Shown in pieces: positions 10,548 through 20,225 of a DNA stretch of 64,000 nucleotides. The notes under the pieces are model-generated. The model ran no database searches and was not told the DNA's origin. It saw nothing but the letters and a program-made list of their open reading frames with translations. This DNA is from Proteiniclasticum aestuarii. GTDB lineage: Bacteria > Bacillota > Clostridia > Clostridiales > Clostridiaceae. The DNA is taken from assembly GCF_017368455.1 (NCBI RefSeq), contig NZ_JAFNJU010000004.1:62001-126000 (forward strand), read 5' to 3'. Numbering within the stretch: the stretch's first letter is position 1; each line of letters starts with the position of its first letter. The translations under genes and the position numbers were made by a program.

Positions 10548-10823
10548 ATTATCAGTACGTTACTATCACCATTTTCAATATTTGCATTTATTATATTCTC
10601 CAGTATGGCAATCAATTCTATTTTACAAAGCAAGGTACCCAAAAAAACGTACATGCTTATCAACAGCATCGCGATGCTACCTGCGATACCTGCATTCTGG
10701 TTGATGTCAACTTCTCGTTTCTCATCAGAGGATAGATTTTTCCACTTCTATTTGCCTTTGATATTTACAGTGATTACAATTTTATCGCTACTATTCCGAA
10801 TCATTCAGTACAAGAAAATTTAA
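10548..10823 (+). CDS. Small three-helix membrane protein, apparent ATT start
   Basis: An AAGGAG ribosome binding site at 10536-10541 lies six bases before an in-frame ATT at 10548. The frame then runs 91 residues with three hydrophobic segments (about 3-20, 36-52 and 66-84) and a basic C-terminus ending IIQYKKI. An in-frame ATG at 10605 is an alternative start, but it has no ribosome binding site and would cut off the first membrane helix. The stop just before (10542-10544) bars any longer form. A 12-bp terminator follows closely. No family recognised. ATT starts are rare, so either an unusual start or a recent ATG-to-ATT change is possible. Confidence 0.55.
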   Translation: MISTLLSPFSIFAFIIFSSMAINSILQSKVPKKTYMLINSIAMLPAIPAFWLMSTSRFSSEDRFFHFYLPLIFTVITILSLLFRIIQYKKI

Positions 10824-10834
10824 TAGCTAATATC

Positions 10835-10878
10835 AAAGACCGTAGACACTGAATGAACAGCATCTGCGGTCTTTTTTT
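10835..10878 (+). terminator. Intrinsic terminator between convergent genes
   Basis: A 12-bp stem (10835-10846 with 10863-10874) is followed by a seven-T run on the plus strand. It ends the small membrane gene and may also help end groESL read from the other side. Confidence 0.85.
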
Positions 10879-10901
10879 GACTATTTATTATTATATTCCT
10901 G

Positions 10902-12816
<1,915 letters not shown>

Positions 12817-12844
12817 TTGACATTCCTCCTAAAAGTTCGTTTTA

Positions 12845-12911
12845 TTAGCACTCTCACTTGTCGAGTGCTAACACCTATTTCTTATTATAATTTATTTGAT
12901 TCTGATTTCAA
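12845..12911 (-). promoter_or_regulatory. groESL promoter and CIRCE operator
   Basis: A perfect CIRCE element, TTAGCACTC - 9 bases - GAGTGCTAA, occupies 12845-12871. Upstream on the minus strand are TTGAAA (12906-12911), a 16-base spacer and TATAAT (12884-12889). HrcA bound to CIRCE represses such operons until heat stress. Confidence 0.95.
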
Positions 12912-13087
12912 ATATTATTTTACGGCCAATCTCTTAAATACGCCATAAAATCTTTTATTTCAGGCATTTAGCTGGGATTCTCTGAAAAAATCGCCCGTTC
13001 TCTTTCTCTTTTACCGTCTTATAAATCCCCTGAAATCATGATATCATTATTTAGGGACTACGACCAGTTTAGCCCATATTCTACCGT

Positions 13088-13789
13088 ATGAAAGAGGTGA
13101 ACGTACAGAAGAATCATCCAGCATCATTCTTCTGTGGCAATAGCATGCATAAAGTGAAAGAAACAGCCTATGCCATCATCAACGCACTCATGATCATTTC
13201 CGGTTCCGTTCTTCTGGGACTGAACCTTCGATTTCTCTACTATTATAACATTCCAAGGATACAGGCCATGAACCCGGAGTACGCCGGAAGGCTCATCAAG
13301 AGCAATTATGATATCCTCATCGATTATCTCAATCCCTTCTACAGGGGAGATCTTGCCCTGGATGGACTGGCCATGTCCCCTCAGGGTGAATTTCATTTCT
13401 ATGAGGTGAAGGTCATCTTTGATCTCGTCTTCATCCTGTTCCTTATAACGCTTCTTCTTTCTCTCTTCATTTTCATCCGTAAAAGAAAAGAGAAGGATTT
13501 GAGATACATGAAATGCACCGCGCTTCTGACCTTCCTCATTCCGGTCATTCTAGGCATTCCCTTTGTCCTGGACTTTTCGAAATCCTTTGTGGTCTTTCAC
13601 GAGATCGCCTTCAGCAATGATTACTGGATCTTCGATCCGAGGATTGACCCGGTCATAAAGATTCTTCCAGAGTGGTTCTTCATGTATGCGGCCTTTCTCA
13701 TTCTGGGAATCATGGCGCTGGTAGCATTCCTCTTCTTCCTGGCCGGGAAATATGGAACAGGAAAACCGGAAAACGGCGCAAAAGCATAA
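13088..13789 (+). CDS. DUF1461 (TIGR01906-type) integral membrane protein
   Basis: A 233-residue protein with four hydrophobic segments: about 30-52, 107-128, 144-160 and 200-222. Between the first two lies an extracytoplasmic loop with NIPRI and YDILIDYLNPFYRGDL segments, the pattern I associate with DUF1461 membrane proteins of Firmicutes. Function unknown. The ATG at 13088 has no ribosome binding site; an AAAGAGGTG lies just inside the frame, and an ATG at 13148 (MHKVKETAYA) would shorten the protein to 213 residues. The start is therefore uncertain. It stands alone between groESL and the HutP-like gene. Confidence 0.65.
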   Translation: MKEVNVQKNHPASFFCGNSMHKVKETAYAIINALMIISGSVLLGLNLRFLYYYNIPRIQAMNPEYAGRLIKSNYDILIDYLNPFYRGDLALDGLAMSPQGEFHFYEVKVIFDLVFILFLITLLLSLFIFIRKRKEKDLRYMKCTALLTFLIPVILGIPFVLDFSKSFVVFHEIAFSNDYWIFDPRIDPVIKILPEWFFMYAAFLILGIMALVAFLFFLAGKYGTGKPENGAKA

Positions 13790-13862
13790 CCATAGGATAG
13801 AATCGTGCAAAGTACAGGAAAATCTCTGATATAATGAAAGAAACGGGTAAAGAGGTGCAGAT

Positions 13863-14276
13863 ATGATTTTGAGTCTGGATATACCAAAGGAAGCGGTTCG
13901 GCTTGCTTTGACCACAAGAGAAGAAGAAAAGGAACTCATCGCGAAGATACAGTTCATGGGCGGCCAGGCAGCCGCTGTTGATATAGGCGGCAATGTTTCC
14001 ACAAGCATCCCCAAGATCCTGGAACGGGCTCTGGTGGCCTCCAAGCGAGCCGGGCTCATCCCGGAGGAATACGCTGCGGAAGGCGCCGTCATGGGTGCTG
14101 CAAGAGATGCCCTCATGCAGATTCTGGAAAGATCGAGCAATCTCAATGTGGGTGGGAAGATCGGCCTTGTGCGTATGAGCGATGATATCGCCGTATGCAT
14201 CTATGTCAGCATCGGTCTTCTCCATCTCAATGAATTCGCCATAGGCATCGGACATCGTACCCTCTCTCCAAGGTAA
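13863..14276 (+). CDS. hutP: HutP-like RNA-binding antiterminator family protein
   Basis: A 137-residue protein similar in length and layout to Bacillus HutP, the histidine- and Mg-dependent antiterminator of the hut operon. The C-terminal block DDIAVCIYVSIG...HLNEFAIGIGH matches the HutP ending, including the conserved final His. The region equivalent to the two metal-binding His residues of Bacillus HutP reads AEGAVMGAARDAL here, so those ligands appear to be replaced by Gly. No histidine-utilisation genes are nearby. The RNA target or ligand may differ. The ribosome binding site AAAGAGGTG and an extended -10 (TGATATAAT near 13827-13835) lie upstream, and a terminator follows, so it is monocistronic. 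Confidence 0.75.
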   Translation: MILSLDIPKEAVRLALTTREEEKELIAKIQFMGGQAAAVDIGGNVSTSIPKILERALVASKRAGLIPEEYAAEGAVMGAARDALMQILERSSNLNVGGKIGLVRMSDDIAVCIYVSIGLLHLNEFAIGIGHRTLSPR

Positions 14277-14299
14277 TGAATCCCATAGCAAACCATCAG

Positions 14300-14330
14300 C
14301 AGGTACCGTTTTTGCGGTACCTGTTTCTAT
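14300..14330 (+). terminator. Intrinsic terminator after the HutP-like gene
   Basis: A 9-bp stem CAGGTACCG/CGGTACCTG (14300-14308 with 14315-14323) is followed by a T-rich tail. Confidence 0.85.
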
Positions 14331-14479
14331 TTCAGCCAAATTTCAGAATATTGAGATGTAGTTGTTTACATTTTCACCCATCATGATAATCAGTCAATGA
14401 ACCTTTGCTTTCATTCTCAAAGTATCAATATAGCACCCTCAAATTTGCCAGTATTCTTGGTTTTCTCAAATTCCACCCC

Positions 14480-14537
14480 TTGCAAAGGAACTTTGTCCTC
14501 CTTATAATGAGGTAATTCATGAAATATTCATGAATTA
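14480..14537 (+). promoter_or_regulatory. Promoter and 25-bp palindromic operator of the ABC transporter operon
   Basis: TTGCAA (14480-14485), a 17-base spacer and TATAAT (14503-14508) form a promoter. Starting four bases downstream is a perfect palindrome with 11-bp arms TAATTCATGAA/TTCATGAATTA around ATA (14513-14537). It covers the expected transcription start, an ideal repressor site. No T-box or other riboswitch is seen in this leader. Confidence 0.75.
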
Positions 14538-14561
14538 TTGTAGTATTAGGAGGACGGAAGA

Positions 14562-15533
14562 ATGGTAGGAAAAAAATTAATGGCTGCAGCAGCAGTGCTC
14601 GTTGCCCTGGGGGCAGCAGGCTGTGAAAGCAAAGAAGATGTCGTAACGATCGGAATCAATCAGTTTGTCGTGCATGAGGCACTGGATGCTTCAAGACAGG
14701 GATTTCTGGATGTACTCAAGGAGAACGGTTATATTGAAGGAGAGAACATCGAAATCGACTATAAGAATGCACAGGGTGAACAGCCCACGGCACTGACCAT
14801 CGCACAGGACTTCACAAACAGTAAAAAGGACCTTATTTTCGCAATCGCAACGCCAAGTGCTCAGGCATCCTATAATGCCACCAAAGAGATTCCCATCGTC
14901 ATCACCGCGGTGACAGATCCCGTGGATGCGGGCATCGCAGAATCCTTTGACGCATCGGGAACCAATGTCACAGGCACATCAGATGGAGTGCCCATCGGAC
15001 CGCAGCTGGAAATTCTGAAGAAAGTGCTGCCCGAAGCAAAGACCATCGGCGTGATCTATAACACTTCTGAAGCCAACTCCATCTATCAGGTGAATCAGCT
15101 GAAGGCGGAAGCTGAGAAGCAGGGATTCATTCTGAAGGAAGTAGGCATCACAAACTTAAACGATGTGAACTCCGTGCTGCCGACGGCACTGGAAGGCATC
15201 GATGTACTCTATACTCCCACAGACAACACCGTGGCCTCCGCTTATGCCATCATCGTGAAACTGGCTACGGAAAAGAATGTACCCGTATTCTGCGCGGAAG
15301 ATGCAGGGGTCAATGTAGGCGGACTCATTTCAGCAGGACTGGACTACTATGAACTCGGAAGAGAAACAGGACTCATCGCCATTGATGTCATCGAAGGCAA
15401 GAATCCAAAGGACCTCCCCATTTCAATGATGAAAAATCCAGTGATCGTGGTCAATGAAGACGCAGCTTCAACCCTCGGGATCACCATTCCAGAGGAGATT
15501 TTAGCTGACGCGAAACTGGTAGGAGGTAACTGA
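14562..15533 (+). CDS. ABC transporter substrate-binding lipoprotein (TrpX-like family)
   Basis: A 323-residue solute-binding protein. A lipoprotein signal ends at LGAAGC (Cys near residue 21), so it is anchored outside the membrane. The fold type is that of the ABC_sub_bind family, with segments such as FTNSKKDLIFAIATPSAQA, VTDPVDAGI and GVIYNTSEANS. Members of this family with a paired permease and ATPase include the tryptophan transporter TrpXYZ of streptococci, but substrates vary, and nothing here proves tryptophan. The stop overlaps the next ATG. The ribosome binding site AGGAGGACGG precedes ATG. Confidence 0.85.
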   Translation: MVGKKLMAAAAVLVALGAAGCESKEDVVTIGINQFVVHEALDASRQGFLDVLKENGYIEGENIEIDYKNAQGEQPTALTIAQDFTNSKKDLIFAIATPSAQASYNATKEIPIVITAVTDPVDAGIAESFDASGTNVTGTSDGVPIGPQLEILKKVLPEAKTIGVIYNTSEANSIYQVNQLKAEAEKQGFILKEVGITNLNDVNSVLPTALEGIDVLYTPTDNTVASAYAIIVKLATEKNVPVFCAEDAGVNVGGLISAGLDYYELGRETGLIAIDVIEGKNPKDLPISMMKNPVIVVNEDAASTLGITIPEEILADAKLVGGN

Positions 15534-16468
15534 TGAATATCCTGATCAGCATTCTGGAACAGGGCATGCTTTTCGCAGTTCTGGTCATGGGCATCTATAT
15601 CACCTACAAGATCATGGACTTTCCGGATCTTTCCGTGGATGGCACCTATCCGCTGGGCGCAGCGGTCTGCGCAGTGCTGCTTGTAAATGGAGTGAATCCA
15701 TGGGCAGCCACACTGCTCTCCGCCCTGGTCGCCTCTCTTGGCGGGCTCATCACGGGATTCATACACACGAAGCTTTCCATCAACGGACTCATGGCAGGAA
15801 TCCTTGTGATGTTCGGCCTCTACTCTGTGAATCTGAGAGTCATGGGAAAATCAAACATACCCCTGTTCAACGAGGGCAATGTATTTGAAATGAAAACACT
15901 CACCGTCTTTGGAGAAGACATCAGTACCCTGCTTCTTCTCACCGCTTTTGTGGTGCTGATCAAGGTGCTCTTCGAGCTTTTCTTCAGGACGAAAACAGGT
16001 TTCTTCTTAAGAGCCGTGGGAGACAACGAGGAAATCCTCACCTCTCTTGGGGCAGACAGTCATAAAATCAAGATTCTCGGCCTCATGGTGGCGAACTTTC
16101 TTGCCGGTCTTTCCGGTGCCCTCACCGCACAGTATCAGGGATTCTCTGATATCGGCATGGGAACAGGAAGCGCCGTGACAGCCCTTGCAGCAGTCATCAT
16201 CGGATTCTCTCTGCTGAAGAAATTGAACGTCTCCATGAGCGGCATCGCCATTTCCGGAGCGATTCTCTACAAGGGCATTCTGGTCTTTGTACTTCGCTTC
16301 GGTCTGGACCCCAATGACTTCAAGCTGGCTACGGCTGTGGCCGTCATTGTGGCCATGGGATTCACCTCCGGGGCTTTCAAGTACAAGAAGAAAACCGTAA
16401 AAAAAGCGAAATTATCTGAAGGAGGTGAGTCCTATGCTGAAGATCGAAGGCTTGTCAAAAACCTTTAA
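15533..16468 (+). CDS. ABC transporter permease (TrpY-like family)
   Basis: A 311-residue polytopic inner-membrane protein with eight or more hydrophobic segments, of the branched-chain-amino-acid/sugar permease superfamily (BPD_transp_2). The segment FFRTKTGFFLRAVGDNEEILTSLGAD holds the cytoplasmic coupling loop. The first ATG overlaps the stop of the binding-protein gene by one base, and its 3' end overlaps the ATPase gene by 35 bases, so the three genes are translationally coupled. It forms the membrane channel of the transporter. Confidence 0.87.
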   Translation: MNILISILEQGMLFAVLVMGIYITYKIMDFPDLSVDGTYPLGAAVCAVLLVNGVNPWAATLLSALVASLGGLITGFIHTKLSINGLMAGILVMFGLYSVNLRVMGKSNIPLFNEGNVFEMKTLTVFGEDISTLLLLTAFVVLIKVLFELFFRTKTGFFLRAVGDNEEILTSLGADSHKIKILGLMVANFLAGLSGALTAQYQGFSDIGMGTGSAVTALAAVIIGFSLLKKLNVSMSGIAISGAILYKGILVFVLRFGLDPNDFKLATAVAVIVAMGFTSGAFKYKKKTVKKAKLSEGGESYAEDRRLVKNL

Positions 16469-17225
16469 CCAAGACACTCCGCTGGAAAACAGGGTCATCG
16501 ATGCCCTTTCCCTGAAAGTGGAGAGAAAGGACTTCATCACACTTCTTGGTTCCAACGGAGCAGGAAAATCCACCCTTTTAAACCTCATTGCAGGAACACT
16601 GGAGGAAGAGGAAGGACAGATTATTCTGGACGGACAGGAACTGACCCCCATGAAAGCCTATAAGAGAGCGAATCTCATCGGGCGCGTCCATCAGGACCCG
16701 AGACTCAGCGTATCCCCCAACATGACGCTTCTGGAGAATCTGTCCCTGGCGGATGCCAAAGGCCACAGCTTCAGCCTGAAGAAAGCCATAGACCTCAATA
16801 GAACCAGCTACTATAAAGAGCAGCTGAGCACCTTAGGCTTAGGACTTGAAACGAAGCTCCATACAAAAATCGGACTGCTCTCCGGCGGACAGCGGCAGGC
16901 TGTGGCCCTCTTCATGGCCGTGATGAAAAAGCCCAAACTGCTCCTTCTGGATGAACATACCGCAGCTCTTGATCCCAGAACCTCTGAGATCATCATGGGC
17001 GTCACGGAAAAGCTCATCAGCCAGGAAGAGATCACCACACTCATGGTCACCCATAACATGAACCATGCGCTGTCCTACGGCAATCGGCTGATCATGATGC
17101 ATGAAGGCAGAATCGTGGAAGATCTTCGCGGAAAAGACAAGGCGGAGCTCACCGCACAGGATGTCATCGCCATGTTCAAGAAGAATGCGGAGGTCATAGA
17201 AGACCGGATGGTGCTCGGATTATAG
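16434..17225 (+). CDS. ABC transporter ATP-binding protein (TrpZ-like family)
   Basis: A 263-residue ATPase: Walker A GSNGAGKST near residue 43, signature LSGGQRQAVALFMAV near 146, Walker B LLLLDEHTAALD and the H-loop His in MVTHNMNHAL. The ATG at 16434 (MLKIEGLSKTF) is preferred because GAAGGAGGTGAGT sits the right distance upstream. A GTG at 16425 lies inside that ribosome binding site. It energises uptake of the substrate delivered by the lipoprotein encoded two genes upstream. Confidence 0.9.
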   Translation: MLKIEGLSKTFNQDTPLENRVIDALSLKVERKDFITLLGSNGAGKSTLLNLIAGTLEEEEGQIILDGQELTPMKAYKRANLIGRVHQDPRLSVSPNMTLLENLSLADAKGHSFSLKKAIDLNRTSYYKEQLSTLGLGLETKLHTKIGLLSGGQRQAVALFMAVMKKPKLLLLDEHTAALDPRTSEIIMGVTEKLISQEEITTLMVTHNMNHALSYGNRLIMMHEGRIVEDLRGKDKAELTAQDVIAMFKKNAEVIEDRMVLGL

Positions 17226-17264
17226 CAAAGCCATTTTCATTGACATACTCCTTCAAAAGCAGTG

Positions 17265-17300
17265 AAGGCCACCTGAAGTAATATCAGGTGGTCTTTTCCA
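17265..17300 (+). terminator. Intrinsic terminator of the ABC transporter operon
   Basis: A 12-bp stem (17265-17276 with 17284-17295) has a short loop and a T-rich tail. Confidence 0.8.
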
Positions 17301-17425
17301 TTGGGTTCTTTTCAGTTGGTTTCTTTGCGTCTTATCAGGACCCTTTGCCTTCTGTACCCTACCCGAACTGCTGCCAATATGTTATCATCAATATATCAGA
17401 TACCTATTACACAAGGAGGCAGAAA

Positions 17426-17776
17426 ATGGCGAAATTATCCATGCAGGGAAAAGGAAAGGGTGAAGAGATTACAGCGTTCATCATCGAGGAAATGGGCAGA
17501 AGCGGCATGACCGTGGAACTCATTGATTCCGTGACCCGTCAGATCGGAAATGCCACAGTCTATATCCTGGTTTTTGAAAAGTACTACATGCGTTCCTCCA
17601 ACCGGGCAAGCCTTACAGTGGTTGTGACAGCAGAAAATGAGGACATCATCGTGGATGCCATCGGAGCAGGTGGTGGTCAGGGCGTTGTATTTAAATGGTC
17701 CTGGGGCGCAGAAGAGAGTTTTGTCTCTTCCATCGAGAATATTCTTGCGGGAAAAAGCTTCACACGTATGGAATAG
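17426..17776 (+). CDS. Small conserved protein, DUF6054-like
   Basis: A 116-residue protein starting MAKLSMQGKG, with alternating beta-strand-like hydrophobic segments (ATVYILVFEKYY, ASLTVVVTAEN) and a Gly-rich GAGGGQGVVFKWSWGAEESF motif near the C-terminus. I associate this pattern with DUF6054, a small soluble family of Firmicutes with no assigned function. The ATG at 17426 follows ACAAGGAGGCAGAA. The longer frame reaching back to 17288 has no ribosome binding site and overlaps the preceding terminator. It is monocistronic between two terminators. Confidence 0.7.
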   Translation: MAKLSMQGKGKGEEITAFIIEEMGRSGMTVELIDSVTRQIGNATVYILVFEKYYMRSSNRASLTVVVTAENEDIIVDAIGAGGGQGVVFKWSWGAEESFVSSIENILAGKSFTRME

Positions 17777-17788
17777 AAAAGCTTCGAA

Positions 17789-17833
17789 AAAGGAGAGTCT
17801 CCTGAAGAAATCATCTTCAGGAGACTCTCCTTT
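17789..17833. terminator. Strong bidirectional terminator between convergent genes
   Basis: A perfect 19-bp stem (17789-17807 with 17815-17833) has a 7-nt loop and A/T flanks on both sides. It separates the DUF6054 gene from the glycosylase gene. Confidence 0.85.
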
Positions 17834-17867
17834 ACTATGTGAAATTCACGAAAGCATAGCCGCTTCT

Positions 17868-18818
17868 CTACTCCACACGGATCTTCTTTTCTCTTGCATA
17901 GTAGAAGAGATACTGCTGGGCGATGCCGGCGAGACCACCGAACTGCTTCTGTCCGAAGGCTCTGATCTTCGGAAGATTGGTCCCTTCCGCGCCATAGAAA
18001 TGCATCATGGCTTTCTTCACCCACACATCCACGGGAAAGGCTTCCTTCTTCTTCATGGAGAAAAGCATCACGCAGTCCGCCACCTTGGCGCCTACACCGC
18101 TGTAACTCTGAAGCGCTTTATGACACGCCTCTTCTGGAAGTTGAGCAATCATGGAAAGATCATAAGGCAGCAGCTGTTTTTCCTCTTCCGTCAGCGCCCT
18201 GGTCTTTTCCGCCTCTTTCATAAGCTCGGCCCCTCTGACGGCCTGCGTCGTCTCATAGATGTATTTCGCGCGATACCCCACCCCAAGGCCTCTCAGCTCC
18301 TCTTCCGTGGCCTGAGAGAGCTCCTGAGGTGTAGGAAAGGCATAGAAGGTCTCCCCATGAAAGACAATCTCTTTTCCGTACTTTTCGCTGATTTTCCGGA
18401 TCCCCTCCTTGATCTTGGGAATGAGATTGTTGGAGGAGAGGATGAAGGAGATCAGCGTCTCGAAGGGCTCCTGATTGAGCACTCTGATGCCGTATCCGAA
18501 CTTCACCGCTTCATTGAGGAGCGGATCTTTTCTGAGCTCTTTCTTCACCTTGTCATAGTCTCTTCCAAGGTCGAAGTATTCCTTATAGAAGCTGTTAAAC
18601 TCCTCCATGTTCACATTTTCCAGATGCACATCCTGTCCTCTCAGATGCACCCTTATGACCTTGCCATGAACGATGCCCTGAAAACGGGTCTCATCCTCCT
18701 CATGGATTCGATTCCAGCGGAAACACTGACCGCATTCGAAGATGTGCTTCGGGTGAAAGCTCTCCACATCCCTCAGCCTGATTTCATTCTCCAGTATTTC
18801 CACTGCCTTATAGTCCAT
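17868..18818 (-). CDS. ogg: 8-oxoguanine DNA glycosylase/lyase
   Basis: A base-excision repair enzyme that removes 8-oxoguanine opposite cytosine and nicks the strand. The 316-residue protein has the eukaryote-like OGG1 layout found in some clostridia: an N-terminal domain with FECGQCFRW near 27-35, then the HhH-GPD domain with YSGVGAKVADCVMLF, whose Lys corresponds to the catalytic Lys of OGG1, and the catalytic Asp in FPVDVWVKKAM. It sits directly downstream of nfnB on the same strand with about 18 bases between, so it may be the last gene of that operon. Confidence 0.9.
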   Translation of the reverse strand: MDYKAVEILENEIRLRDVESFHPKHIFECGQCFRWNRIHEEDETRFQGIVHGKVIRVHLRGQDVHLENVNMEEFNSFYKEYFDLGRDYDKVKKELRKDPLLNEAVKFGYGIRVLNQEPFETLISFILSSNNLIPKIKEGIRKISEKYGKEIVFHGETFYAFPTPQELSQATEEELRGLGVGYRAKYIYETTQAVRGAELMKEAEKTRALTEEEKQLLPYDLSMIAQLPEEACHKALQSYSGVGAKVADCVMLFSMKKKEAFPVDVWVKKAMMHFYGAEGTNLPKIRAFGQKQFGGLAGIAQQYLFYYAREKKIRVE

Positions 18819-18836
18819 ATCGTCCCCTTTTCTTTC

Positions 18837-20225
18837 TCAGCTGTGCTTCTCTTCCAGATAGGCATGAATCCCGCTAGCCGCTTTCTTCCCTGCGCTCATG
18901 GCGAGAATCACCGTGGCGGAACCAGTAACCGCATCTCCCCCGGCGAAGACGCCTGGAAGAGTGGTCTCTCCGTTTTCCTCATTGATAATGATGCAGCCTC
19001 TTCTGTTGGTGTCGATGCCCTTGGTGGTGGATGCGATGAGGGGATTGGGCGAAGTGCCCAGACTCATGATGACACTGTCGCAGTCGATGACAAACTCGCT
19101 GCCGGCAATCTCCACCGGTCTTCTTCTGCCGGACTCATCCGGCTCACCCAGCTCCATCTTCACGCAGATCATGCCCTTCACAAAGCCCTTCTCATCCACA
19201 AGGATCTCTACGGGATTGGTCAGAAGATTCATGATGACGCCTTCTTCGATGGCATGATGGACTTCTTCCGCTCTCGCCGGAATTTCCTTCTCCGATCTTC
19301 TGTAGATGATTCTTGACTCCGCACCCAGCCTTACAGCCGTTCTTGCCGCATCCATGGCCACATTGCCTGCACCCACCACAGCCACTTTCCTGCCATGGCT
19401 GATGGGCGTGTCATAGTCGCTTCTAAATGCCTTCATGAGATTGGCACGGGTCAGATACTCGTTGGCGGACATGACGCCGTTGGCGTTTTCTCCCTTGATG
19501 CCCATGAACATAGGCAGGCCTGCTCCGGAGCCGATGAAGATTCCTTCGAAATCCTCCTCTTCGATGAGACTGTCTATGGTCACGGTTCTACCCACGATGA
19601 CGTTGGTCTCGATCTTCACACCCAGATCCTTCAGAAGACTGATTTCTTCCCGGACCACGCTTTCCTTGGGCAACCTGAACTCAGGAATCCCATAGACAAG
19701 GACCCCACCCGGTTCGTGCAGGGCTTCGAAAATCGTCACATCATAGCCGAGCTTCGCCAGGTCTCCCGCACAGGTGAGACCCGCCGGTCCACTGCCCACC
19801 ACAGCCACTTTTCGGCCGTTGCCCGGAAGCTTCTCCGTATTTCTGTATCTGTTTTCCATGGCCCAGTCCGCCACAAAGCGCTCCAGCTTCCCGATGTTCA
19901 CCGGTTCGCCCTTGATGCCCACAATGCAGCTGCCTTCACACTGCTCTTCCTGGGGACAGACCCGTCCGCAGACCGCCGGCAGATTACTGGCTTCTCCGAT
20001 GGTGTCTCTGGCGCCCTTGATGTCGCCGTTTCTCAGCTCCAGAATGAACTTCGGGATGTTGATGGCCACAGGACAGGCACCCACGCATCTGGGATTTCTG
20101 CACTGGATGCATCGGTCCGCTTCCAGAAGCGCTTCCTCCAGATTGTATCCATAGCTTACTTCCTTGAAATTTCTTACTCTCTCTTCCGGTTTCTGTTCTC
20201 TCACCGGCACTCTATTTTTCTTCAT
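18837..20225 (-). CDS. nfnB: NfnB: NADH-dependent ferredoxin:NADP+ oxidoreductase, large subunit (GltA family)
   Basis: A 462-residue iron-sulfur flavoprotein. The N-terminal domain has Cys motifs CIQCRNPRCVGACP and CGRVCPQEEQCEGSC for two [4Fe-4S] clusters. Two dinucleotide folds follow: GSGPAGLTCAGDLAKLGYDV for FAD and GAGNVAMDAARTAVRLG for NADPH. With the adjacent small subunit it forms the electron-bifurcating transhydrogenase that makes NADPH from NADH and reduced ferredoxin. The ATG at 20225 overlaps the nfnA end by 14 bases and follows GGGGGAAA; a longer frame to 20264 lies inside nfnA. A glutamate synthase small subunit is the main alternative, but no gltB large subunit is present and the nfnA partner argues for Nfn. 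Confidence 0.9.
   Translation of the reverse strand: MKKNRVPVREQKPEERVRNFKEVSYGYNLEEALLEADRCIQCRNPRCVGACPVAINIPKFILELRNGDIKGARDTIGEASNLPAVCGRVCPQEEQCEGSCIVGIKGEPVNIGKLERFVADWAMENRYRNTEKLPGNGRKVAVVGSGPAGLTCAGDLAKLGYDVTIFEALHEPGGVLVYGIPEFRLPKESVVREEISLLKDLGVKIETNVIVGRTVTIDSLIEEEDFEGIFIGSGAGLPMFMGIKGENANGVMSANEYLTRANLMKAFRSDYDTPISHGRKVAVVGAGNVAMDAARTAVRLGAESRIIYRRSEKEIPARAEEVHHAIEEGVIMNLLTNPVEILVDEKGFVKGMICVKMELGEPDESGRRRPVEIAGSEFVIDCDSVIMSLGTSPNPLIASTTKGIDTNRRGCIIINEENGETTLPGVFAGGDAVTGSATVILAMSAGKKAASGIHAYLEEKHS

Noticed and set aside
10465..10735. Two overlapping plus-strand frames (10465-10704 and 10541-10735)
   Set aside because: Their composition is not protein-like, and the membrane-protein frame at 10548-10823 has the better ribosome binding site and terminator context.
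13550..14339. Minus-strand frames opposite the DUF1461 and HutP-like genes
   Set aside because: They cover genes with family motifs on the plus strand and lack ribosome binding sites.
14345..14561. T-box or tryptophan riboswitch before the TrpXYZ-like transporter
   Set aside because: No GGTGGNACC core or specifier stem is present; a plain promoter and palindrome explain the region.
17637..19316. Plus-strand frame of 559 residues across the DUF6054, ogg and nfnB region
   Set aside because: It runs antisense through ogg and nfnB, both with clear motifs, and is His/Arg/Leu-rich as expected for a shadow frame.
18837..20225. Glutamate synthase small subunit (gltD) reading of nfnB
   Set aside because: The family is the same, but the paired PyrK-like nfnA gene overlaps it and no large glutamate synthase subunit is present.
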